64,000 nt of DNA. It comes from Symsagittifera roscoffensis (lineage: Eukaryota; Xenacoelomorpha; Acoela; Convolutidae). This document shows, one piece after another, positions 34,230 to 44,700 of the stretch (within the stretch, counting starts at the first letter, position 1; every line of letters begins with the position of its first letter). The position numbers and the translations under genes were made by a program. Under the pieces are notes generated by a model. The model saw nothing but the letters and a program-made list of their open reading frames with translations, ran no database searches and was not told where the DNA came from. The stretch spans positions 41,224,672 through 41,288,671 of the forward strand of contig NC_087062.1 in NCBI RefSeq assembly GCF_963678635.1, written 5' to 3'.

Positions 34230-34949
34230 ATTAGTTTGGACGAAAGTTTTGGATGTTTTAAAAACCCAACGTGCAATATGCAATTCAAGTGCAATAATGA
34301 AATTGCTTGTTTCTTCATCTTATTGCCTACCGAAATTGGAAAATACAACTGTATTACTGGAGAAATTGCTTGTATTTGCTATTAATCTTATTCGTATCAT
34401 TAAAATTCACTATATATTGTGATCAAACGGAAAATTGGCAGATATTTATGTAAATAATTTAATTAGGTTAGGTAGATTTGTATTTCAATGTGTTTTTACC
34501 ATTTGAACGCCAGGTTTCAATTAGTTGAACGACGGGACAATCTAGAATTTTAAAGTGCAAGTTTGAATTATTTGTTGAACCTTCTTTTGGATTTCTGGCC
34601 CCACAATATCTCACGGCACTAAAAGATTTTCTTTTTGTTTTCGAGGGCTTCATGAGAAAATGACATTATGGGTACTTAATCGGAAGTTAAACCAAAAACT
34701 GGCTTTTTTCGGCGCTCGTTTTACCTATTTTTAATAGATATCGACACTCGTTCGTGCTTCAAGCCGGTATTCTTGTTCTTTGCAAATATTTTGAAGAATT
34801 GCAAGGATCTTGGGCGTAACAATAAATCTTGGGTGTGTAATAATTTTTGATTCTTGTTTTTAAACCTAATCAAAGATATCGACCCCTGAGCTCTATCGAC
34901 AAAGTTTGTACCATCTCAAATTTGATTTTTCCAGGGTTGTCGATTGATT

Positions 34950-35235
34950 TTTAGGTTTATTTCATTTCCTATGTTAAAAGAAAGACAAACTCCACTATCG
35001 AACAGCAAACGTGTAAAGGTCACGAAAAATGTAATCGGCATCTGGTTTCGAAAGTGGATTTTAATTTGCTGATTTCCCAGCGGACTAAAAAATTTATCAA
35101 ATGATCCAGTTATCTCTAATCGGGTTATTTTTATCTAAATCATAATTTTTCTTGTTTCTTTCTTGAAGTTCAATGAGCGGAGCGTTAAGGCCATATGTAT
35201 ATATTTTTTTTGAGTTACCAAGTTTGACTTCAGTT
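34950..35235 (+). repeat. Dispersed repeat family, copy 6
   Basis: 'gttaaaagaaagacaaactccactatcg', 'aacagcaaacgtgtaaagg', 'tcccagcggact' and 'aagttcaatgagc' follow the family order. This copy lies outside the receptor introns, just past the gene. Confidence 0.6.
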
Positions 35236-35271
35236 TTGCGGAACGAAAATCTACCAATCACTCCAGGATTG

Positions 35272-35572
35272 AATTTTAAAGGAAAAATTTAGACCATGAA
35301 CATTTCTTCTATTTCAAAGAGATTTCTGATATTTTTTTTCGTGAAATTCGAATTTGAAAAATATTTTGAAAAAGATCATTTTTTTTAGTTTCCTCGTTTT
35401 TCTTGCTTTATCTAAGTGGATAGGATAATTTTAAATGAAAAAATGAGATCATAAACAATTCTTCTATTTCAAAGAGATTTCTGATATTTTTTTCTGTGAA
35501 ATACGAAATTGAAAAATATTTTGAAAAAGATCATTTTTTTAGTTTCCTCGTTTTTTTTTGCTTTTTTCTAAG
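35272..35572 (+). repeat. Two-unit tandem repeat, about 145 bp
   Basis: 'catttcttctatttcaaagagatttctgatattttttt...gaaaaagatcattttttt.agtttcctcg' occurs at about 35300-35410 and again at about 35455-35560 with few differences. Confidence 0.75.
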
Positions 35573-38500
35573 TGTATTTTGGCAATATTTTAGTACTTGC
35601 TTTATTTTGAAGATGAGTTTATAAAAGACATGATTCTTAAATGTTCTTTTTGCCGTTTTGGGATACTTTTAGCCTTTTTCTTGCTTAAATTCGCGAGGTG
35701 GAGCTTCTATTGTGTGATTTTACGCGCTGCTTGCTATTTTTTCGAATGTTAGCTTCGACTTCGTTTCTTAATTAATGCTCATGAATACGAATAGAGAGAG
35801 GCTAAGGTATAAAAAATGTTGAGAGTACAAGAGATCTCGCGTGATATAATAAGGTCTAGATGTAATTGAAAAAAAAACTAAAAACCGTACGTTTTCTTTT
35901 GTTTTGATTTAACTTAGCGCTATTGATATTAAATGTTGGATTTTTTATGTAACATTTTCATTCTCTTTTGCACAAGCTGAAAGTTTCTCTGCAAAAACGG
36001 ACACTATCCAAAATCGGCAAACGAAGATTTTCAATTTGCCACAAAGTTGAGTCCATGGCCTTATTCGAACGCCTAAGCTTTAGCATCCAAAGCATTGACG
36101 TAGCCTTTGCTCTTACCGGTCAAAATGATTAACTAGATCTTTATTTACTAATAACATAAGCTGAGGAGTCCAGCAGAATTTTCTTGGGAATCGAATTTAT
36201 TGTGCTTAATTTTTTAGCTTTCTTTCCAAAGTATGAAATTTCACGAATGCTCAGGTAATTTTTAGCATTATAGATGGCTTTATCTAACATGTGTAAAGAT
36301 GCAGATAATTATGTTTCAAGAGTTTGCCTCGCATAATCTTCCTTTTTATGGTGTTTTGAATAGTTTCACAAAATTCAGTATTGAGATTAGATGTGTTTGA
36401 AATGACCTGATCAAATCGAATGCCATTTTTATAACAAGTGGATATTTTGAACGAAATATCAGCTTCTCGCTGATTTGAACTTTGTTTATGACATGTCGCT
36501 AGTGTTTTGAAAACATAATTTGTTGAATAGACGATAAAAAGGCTGTCAAAGCAGGTCATCTCCTTGATACGAGTAATATCGTATGATCTATATCGTAACT
36601 TAACGTGTTTGATTATGAAAACACATTAAACAATTATGAGAATTTTCTTAAACAGAAATACGGGGACAAAGTGGAAAGGAACCCAAAGTTTTTATTTATC
36701 CCTGCTCAAATGATTTGGGCAGTCTGTTGTTTTCTACAACATCAATTTCTGCCCAATCTGACTCACCTAGAGATAGTTTTCAGCAAATGATAGCTCAAAA
36801 ATTTTGAAAGGATTTTTTCATATTTAAAAATTGTTTTACAGGTCACAGATCTGACGCTTTGTTTTTCAGACGCTCATCTAACTTTTCCATAGAAGTGAGG
36901 AAATGTTTCAATTTTTTTAATACCAGTTGAAACTCCTGGGCTACCTGAAAACATTTAGAAAACACTATTTCCTTTACAACTTACGCGTCTTAGATATACT
37001 TTTACGAAATATATACCATGCAATTTTGTGGAAGTACTCAGATGTTTTGCACCAGACCATCTCTTTTCTCCGCTTTCAGTCCGCTCTCCACTTGCCTGTA
37101 AATTGGCAGGAATTTAATTTTATTCATTGATTAAGGTTAGTTTGTCCAAAAAGATGCGACAAAAAAAAGAAATAGACGTTGGTCTAGGCGATTATACTTG
37201 CCCAACATCTCATTTAACACCGAGTCATTCAACTATATACAATTTTCATTCGCTTTTGTAATACTTTTCACTCGCTTTTTGTAATTTTTACCGCTTTTTA
37301 TTATCATTTTAATCTGCAAGTTAGTAAGCCCCTAATGCTATTTCATTTTAGCAAATTTCATACCTAATCCTATTTCATTTTAAGCTAAGCTTGTCAATTT
37401 CGAACTAAAAGACATGATTATGAGCACGTTTTTTCACAATTTTGTCACAAATTAAGCCAATTGTCATTGCGTGAGGTCACGAAGCTTTTCAAACAAAACT
37501 GGTTTGCGCGAAAAGTCAACCACACAAATGTCGCGCAATATCAGTAGCAATTGATGAGTTGATTGGAACGCGTGGCACGAACAGTCATGAATTGAGCGAA
37601 ACAGTGACAACCATAGTTGGCGTTGCCAGTTGCCCTCGTGATGGGATGCTAGTTAGGGCTGTCAAATCCGAAAAATATTACGTTTTTCCAACAGTTCTAA
37701 AAAGCTCGAGGCGATCAGGTTTAGGGTTGAGATTGATATCAATATTTAACAGTGATAAGATATTGTATAAATTTATATCTGATCTCTGGTACCGGTGCAA
37801 AATATCTAGCATCTTGCGCCATTTTTATTAAAATTCTTTAATTATTTAGGGGGCTTTGAAGTTAATTGAGCTTTCTCATTTTTGTTAAATATCACATTAA
37901 CAGTGGGAAATATTGACAAGGTCATTTCTGGGTTACATGACAAAAGATCCAAAACAAGAAGATCCCAGCCGATAAGATACCAGTCCAAAAGAAACTTCGT
38001 TCAAAATTGCCCATATCATAAGATACCATAATAAAATAACAAAGAAAAAAAACAGAGACAGAGAATTAAGGCAGTAAATCAATACAAGCAAAAACAGAGA
38101 GTCGATTGAAATAAAACCGACAAAACTTTCGTTGAATAATTTCGAACATGAGTGACTCAATTAATCATTTGGCCTTCAAACTGAAACATCAAAACAGATT
38201 TGACAACAAAGGAACTTGAAAAGGTTTTCTTATAATCAAAACCAACTTCAACGAATTGGCCAGTTTTTTTTCAGACAAATCAAGTCGGTCCAACAAATGA
38301 AAACAACTTTTCGCATATTTCATAAGCTTGAAATCATCTCACTGCGACTCAACTGCCGTTCGTTTTCATAGAAATATCGTTTCATATTTTTGATCAAATT
38401 TTTCGCTAGGCGCAATGCTCAAAACGGCCGAGATGCCCCTACTCCCAACCTAGCGTCCTGTAAAGAAGGAAAATGCACTGGGATCAATTTACTACAAACA

Positions 38501-38877
38501 GTATTTTCGAATGCGAGCATAGTTTTGCATTTTGGCGTTCTCCGGGAGTGTGCATCGAGACGTCTATAAAAAGTTGATCAAAAAATTCTAATTTTAAGAC
38601 AAAGTAAGGCAGAAATTAAAACTTAATTTAATAGGTTAAGTGAGCAAGTGAACGGATATAAGATAATATGTGTGAAATAGTTACTTGTTGACTTTTTTCA
38701 TTCATATCACGTTTTTTCCGAGATAAGTTGATAGTACAACTGGATTCTTTCAAGATATTGATTTTTTGATTGTAAGAATCCAATTGAATTTTCTCATGAA
38801 ACGTATACAATAAAGGGTGGTTGCCTTGAAACAAAGCGGTTACACCTAGAGGTCAGCCTTCAACTGCATTTGTTCTT

Positions 38878-38965
38878 CGGGCTAGATCACACCCAGTTGT
38901 TCGGGCTAGATTGCTGTTCGGGCTAGATCACACCCAGTTCGGGCTAGATCACACCCAGTTCGGGC
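38878..38965 (+). repeat. Short tandem repeat, unit about 21-24 bp
   Basis: TTCGGGCTAGATCACACCCAG and truncated forms occur about four times in a row, directly before the palindrome at 38965. Confidence 0.8.
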
Positions 38966-39017
38966 TATTATCAAGCCCTGATTTATAGAACCATTATAAA
39001 TCAGGGCTTGATAATAG
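38965..39017. repeat. Perfect 23-bp inverted repeat with 7-nt loop
   Basis: Left arm 38965-38987 (CTATTATCAAGCCCTGATTT plus ATA), loop GAACCAT, right arm 38995-39017 its exact reverse complement. The right arm lies at the end of the MULE relic's open frame, so the left arm is a small inverted duplication of that end. It could extrude as a cruciform or fold as RNA. It is not followed by a T run and is not a terminator. Confidence 0.9.
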
Positions 39018-39684
39018 TTCTATAAAGAAATCCGAAAAAGTGTTTTTGCTGCCAATCATATTCCTTAAGGTACGTTTTTGAAAATAAGCTGTGGGCTCGT
39101 CTTGTTTTTTGAGATAGTTTTGTGAAATATCCTGCATTTTTTCCCAACTATAAGGAAGTTCGAACACGGTTTCAATTTTTGACTCCAGTACTAAATTAAG
39201 GGCAGGAATCATGTTCAACGCTAAGACTAGCTAGCTGTTTGATGCGTAAGTCTTCTTTAGGCCCAATTCGAAAATTTTTAATCCCGAGGTTCTCAATATC
39301 GCCTAATTCGAGGTTCTCAATATCGCCTAATTCGAGGTTCTCAATATCGCCTAAAATTAACAGGCGTTCCAAATCTTATTTTCGCTGTCGAAAAGACAGA
39401 TTTGCCTATAACGACCCGAAATTTCGACATGACTGTCATCTGTGGGAATGACTGTCATGACTGTCATCTTGCTTGCTTCGGCTTAGAGTTCGCGTTATCG
39501 CCGACCGGGATGGCAAGGACAGTTGCATTGCCTTGTCGCCCTGCACTAATTGCAAACTAGCTGCGATGATTGTGCTGTTTACCGGGCTTAATTGAGTTCT
39601 TGCTGTCTCCTTCTTTTGCTGAACTAATTGCCGAGCTGAGCGTCCTGCTTGTATCGCGCTTGTTTTGAAACTAATGGCTGTCAT
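38994..39684 (-). pseudogene. FLYWCH/MULE-type transposase relic
   Basis: Two minus-strand open pieces. 39436-39684 has a stretch ending LPSRSAITRTLSRSKQDD, resembling the linker between the FLYWCH finger and the catalytic domain of animal MULE proteins (basic L-x-R-x-x-R end). 38994-39218 begins MNMIPALNLVLESKIETVFE, resembling the M-I/L-P-A-L-A-F...F segment after the catalytic domain (compare MLPALAFEKEEEI in the 42.6-47.1-kb element). The catalytic middle is missing and its place is taken by three 24-bp repeats at 39283-39357. It is dead. Confidence 0.4.
39283..39357 (+). repeat. 24-bp tandem repeat, three units
   Basis: Three units of CGAGGTTCTCAATATCGCCT plus AATT, essentially identical, inside the MULE relic. 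Confidence 0.9.
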
Positions 39685-41172
39685 GAATAATTATTGTTTG
39701 TCCTTTTTGTGAGGTTCATGTGAAACAACTCATTTTTGACCATTCATTGAATTAAAAAGTGAGATAATGATTGCGAAGTGTATGATATTTTAATTGAGTG
39801 ATTTTAATTCCATGCGAAATAAACACCAAATTAAACATATGCTGGCAGTATGGTTATGCAAAAAGTGAGTTCAATTTGATTTTGGTTACCTTAGATATGC
39901 GTTGTTTGTTAATAGTGTGAACCTAATTGAGACATCATGACTCAGTAATTATTTCTGAGTACACTTTGATAATGTCTTTTGTTCATAATTCATGGGATCT
40001 TTTTAAGTGGCAAGGAGTTTTGTGGTATGGGCGATTTTAGTACAGGGGAATTTTCGGTACGGTATCTTGTGTCATGGAAGCTTTTGGTGTGGTATATCTT
40101 GTCCTGACACCCATTTCTGTTTAGAAACTTACACTTTTGATTAGCGAATTGTTGTTTGGTTTGAAATATTTGATTTTTTTTTCGTTTAAATTCAAGCGAG
40201 TAAAGTGGCCCAATATAGAAAAATAATCCATGATTTTTTTCTCCTTTTTTTGCCATCATTCTCCCGAAATGTTTTAGCGCCCTTTTTGGAATAAAAACTT
40301 CAAAATTCAAAATAATTTCTGAAAAAAAAAATTAAAACGGTTTTCGAATTTGGTTTGTGATTTTTTTTGTCATTTTTTCGACAAAACCGTTGCTAGATTT
40401 GCCAATTTTACTGTGATTGTCGAATTTGCTTTAATTTCTCTTATTTGAAAAAAAAACCGGAAAAAACTTTTGTAATTTTTTAGAAATATGTTCGGAACAT
40501 TATGCTATCATTGTTTAAGTTTTGTTTTTGTTCTTTGAGAAAATTTTTCTTTGTAGAACTTGAAGTTTTTTTAACGAAGATTTTCTCTTTTTCCAAGTTT
40601 TGATTGAAACATTCTAACCAATAAATTTAAATGAAATAAGATTTTCGGCATCTCCGTTTTATTAGGTATTTAAGGCATCTAACAATTAACGACCCTGGTT
40701 ATCTTTAAGACACAAATTGATATGTACAAAGTGCCCGATATGACGAATAAAATAGGTGATTTGATTCCCAGGCAGCGGTATGTTTAAACATCATTACCAG
40801 GACTCTTCTCAATTTTGATTTGCTCTTCTGTTGTCTACAATTTTCTGTTCCACGTGGATAAGAAGATAACTAGAATTGGTTACAATTTATTTTCATTGTC
40901 GTACCTTTGTTTGCCATTCAAGTTTTTCTGGTAAGTTAGCCAAGCTTTCATTTCAATTGTAATAAAGGTTTCCGAATTATCATTTCATCGTTTGCCTTAT
41001 CATTTTGTACAAGCTGGAATTAAATTTGAAGAATTTAACGAATCTGTATTTTGCATCAATTTAGTTCTGTCTGTTGAGTTGAGATTTCATAGAGACTTAG
41101 GTACTTGGATTAATGGAGAGACGTATGACAAATATTTAATAAAATTTGATTAAGATTGAAATATAATTTCAG

Positions 41173-41759
41173 TTAAACAGAAATGAACTTAGCAACTCAA
41201 AACTACTTAGTGATTGGAGTTGTAGTGGCTGCTTTCGCAGTCATTCTCCCAATCTTCTTCAAACCTTACTTCAGCTCATCGCCAAACTCTCAAAAGCAAA
41301 CTCCCCAAGCTTCCCGGGGAAAACGAGCAGGCGGAGATCGCAGTGGTCCTCGTGGTCACCCAGGAATGGAGGGTTTGCGAGACTTCCCAGGAATGCATGG
41401 GGGTAGACCTCACATGGGAGCTCCCCACCCGGGTATGATGGCAGATATGGCAGCGGCTGATAAACAGGGAGGAAGTGGGGGTGGCGGAGGAGGCAGGGGT
41501 GGAATCATGACAATAGCTCTGCCCATATACTCAGTTGGTATTGTACTCTACGTGCTCTATGTGTTCTACAAGTTTTACACCAAGGGATTTAACAACAACA
41601 CGGTGAACCAACGAGGCGGAGCGGCTGTGATCGGGAAAGGCAAGATCGTCCAGAGCAATCAGCCCTCGATGGAGCAGATACAGAATTACAAACAATTCCT
41701 ATTGGCTAAGGAGGAGTGCGCGAAGCGAATCGCAGAGGAGAAGCAGCAACAGACGACAG
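41173..41759 (+). CDS. RIC-3-like exon A: both membrane segments
   Basis: The acceptor ATAATTTCAG lies only 10 nt before ATG 41183, so a short leader exon or a trans-spliced leader is joined just ahead of the start codon. From the ATG there are 192 complete codons, ending at donor GACAG|GTATGA in phase 1. Residues about 8-28 form membrane segment 1 (YLVIGVVVAAFAVILPIFF). Residues about 29-107 are a Gly/Pro/His/Met-rich linker with basic clusters and a poly-Gly run. Residues about 108-130 form membrane segment 2 (MTIALPIYSVGIVLYVLYVF). A coiled coil begins at about 155 (EQIQNYKQFLLAKEECAKRI). The high G+C and codon-like texture contrast sharply with the flanks. Confidence 0.88.
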
Positions 41760-44700
41760 GTATGATGCTACATTATTAGTTTTTCAAAAATCAATGGAAA
41801 GAAATAGTTTTTGAAAAATGGACTAAGAATATAGAGAAGTTGGTTTTAAATAGGTATGAAAAACGCGTTATAGACGAAATTTTTGGACTCCGAATGTTTT
41901 CTTTAGTTTTAGGATTCAAATAAGTGAAAATTCATTTTTGCCGAGACGACGAAATTCTCGAGCCTACGAGACTATTGAATCAAGGCCAGAGGTAATTATA
42001 TAAATAAAATTTTGAATCAATTTGGGTTTTTTTATTGGATGGCTGCTTTACTCTCCGGGACTAAGAAGATAAGAAAGGGGTGAAATTTTCCTCTCTTTAC
42101 AGGGAGCGGAGATGGGAATTCGACTAAACTGTCTGGGAACCAGCTCGTACAACTGGAACTGAGACTAAAGGAGGCAGAAGAGGCTATGGAACGAGCTATG
42201 GAAAAGATGGGATTGGACATCAAGCAATTGAAACAGGACACCGGCTACAAGGCTTGTACATTTCATTTGGTCTCGATTCCTCCCTCGCATGTGAAAACTT
42301 ACTGGTAAAACTTTTGTTAGCGGAATAGGAAAAAATTACCTACTTGGCCCAGTTTGCTCTAATAGTCTTTCCAAAATTCGACAGTTGAGTTTTTTTTTTA
42401 AATCCCTGTTCGTGAAATTTTGCATCTGGAATATAGTCCAATCTTGTTTCGTATAGTTTTCGATAAATTTTTTGACATGTTTTGGTAGAACTGCTAGCTA
42501 TGGTTGAAAGAATGAAGAAGCTTTTTTACGACCTCGCAGTGAAGAGCAGGTTTGATTTTCGTGTTTTTGCAAAAATCAGGTACTATTATGTAATGTACAA
42601 AAACCGGTTCCCAAGCTTATCACCCCGTGTTTTGTAAACCCCTTTTTCTTAACCCCCTCTCATATAACCCCACTACAATTTAAACCCTTTTTAAAACCAA
42701 TTGTTATAATCAAAGTGAAACGTCGGTAAACATCAAAGCTTTAATTGCGAAAGTTTTTGCGAACCAAAATGAGTTAACATGCACGCTGCTAAATGCGTTT
42801 TAGATTTGAACAGAAATGACCTTGCTGATAGTCTAGACTTTGTATGAACTTGAAAACGAATCCGACCGACATGATTGATATTGGTGCATATACAAACAGT
42901 CCCATACAAAAGAGTCCGAAACATCAAAAAAAGGTTCTAAGAAATAGTCCCATACAAAACAGTCCAAATCCATTTGAATTTCTTGACCTTGATCTTTTGG
43001 CGCCGACAGAATTGATATACGCTTTGAAAACTCAAACACGGGCGTAATTAAAGATCAAAGATCCAAATTTGGAACAATAATTCAGATGACAATCAAAGGT
43101 ATAGTGGGTAAAGCGTTAGTCTCAAAATCTAGAGATCAAAGAATCGAATCCCTGGCGGCACAAGAAATTTTCCAATTTTCCGAAAAAAGTTGAAATTCGG
43201 GTAAATATGATAACAAGTATATATAGCGTACAACAAATGGCTTAACCTTAGAGAGTTGGGCGGAGGGAAAAGAAAAATCAAAACCTTGTGTGTATTAATT
43301 ATTTTGTCGGTTCCAAATCGACTCCAGCTCAATTTTGAAAAATCAAGGAAAATAAATAAACTTGAAAAAAATTTTATTGCTTGGCAATGTAGATTAAATG
43401 TGAAAATTGAAAATATTTACAAAAAGCAAATATTTAACTCAAGTTCGCCATAGCACGAAAGAAATGCAAATCCGTTTTTTCTTCGTAAACATGCATAATA
43501 TTCTGCACTTTTTCGTTGAGCACCCGGTATTTTTTCTTTTCTGTAAATTGGTGCCCACTCGAGGCATTATAGAAATTAAGTTTTTAGACGGAAGCGTCTT
43601 TTTGCAAATTTGCGATCACTTTCCATATACTGGGATGCGATCCACTGAAGTATGACTGTATGCCATAATGCCAGCCCTCTACAGCATTTGTTGTTCTGGC
43701 CAAACCTGATGATGCCGCTTTCCTTTGATTCCACAATGTAGTGGGGAATAGGGCTTCCCGATTCGGGACGAGACTTTTAATGTAGTTAGATCCTAAATAA
43801 AGGCAAAGCTCGTCAACTTTCGCTATTTTTTCCTACTCTTTTAAGGTGCGATCGCAAACTATTTGAATTTCCTCCACTATTTTATCGTATGAATTTCCTA
43901 TTTCTTCTTCTTTTTCAAAAGCCAGTGCTGGTAACATTTTGAGAGCTAAAGCGAACTCGTGGTTTGTTTCGCAATCCTTTTTCAATCCGAGCTTCGCGAT
44001 TTTTCTCATAAAACTTTGTGAAAGATAGAAAAAACATCCCCACAGCTTGGACACGGGAAATTTTTTCTGAAACGCTTGAATAGCGGCCTGCTCAAAATCC
44101 AGTAAAATTTTTTCAGGTCTACTATCAGGGGCTAGTAATTTTAGGGCTTCTAAGTAACGGTGGTAAATTCTTTCTGTTCTATTTGGCAGGAACGCATATA
44201 TGCAAGCGGGGGCTATTCCTGAAAGACTAACGTGTATGGAGTAAAGTTGATAAAACATTTTCCTACTTGGAATTGGAAAGAATTACCTACTTGGCCCAGT
44301 TTGCTCTAATAGGCTTTCCAAAATTCGACAGTTGAGTTTTTTAAAATCTATGTTCGTGAAATTTGGCATCTGGAGTATAGTCCAATCTTGTTTCGTATAG
44401 TTTTCGATAAATTTTTTGACATGTTTTGGTAGAACTGCTAGCTTTGATTTTCGTGTTTTTGCAGAAATCAGGTACTACTAAGTAATGTACAAAAAACGGT
44501 TCCCAAGCTTATCACCCCGTGTTTTGTAAACCCCTTTTTCTTAACCCCCTCTCATATAACCCCGAAATTAGATAACCCCACTACAATTTAACCCCTTTTT
44601 AAAATCAATTGTTAGAATCAAAGTGAAACGTCGGTAAACATCAAAGCTTTAATTGCGAAAATTTTTGCGAACCAAAATGAGTTAACATGCACGCTGTCAA

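Larger units (their letters stand above)
34230..41172. other. Spacer between the receptor and the RIC-3-like gene
   Basis: About 7 kb. It contains a dispersed-family copy (34.95-35.24 kb), a two-unit tandem repeat (35.27-35.57 kb), and a cluster at 38.88-39.69 kb with short tandem repeats, a perfect palindrome and a MULE transposase relic. The stretches 35.6-38.8 and 39.7-41.17 kb show only short unsupported open frames on both strands. No clear polyadenylation signal was picked out after the receptor stop. Confidence 0.5.

Noticed and set aside
36284-36559. 91-codon minus-strand open frame in the intergenic spacer
   Set aside because: No recognisable motif, no conserved copy in the window, and AT-rich texture like its surroundings.
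37559-37831. 90-codon plus-strand open frame
   Set aside because: No domain, no splice context and no relatives in the window; length is compatible with chance.
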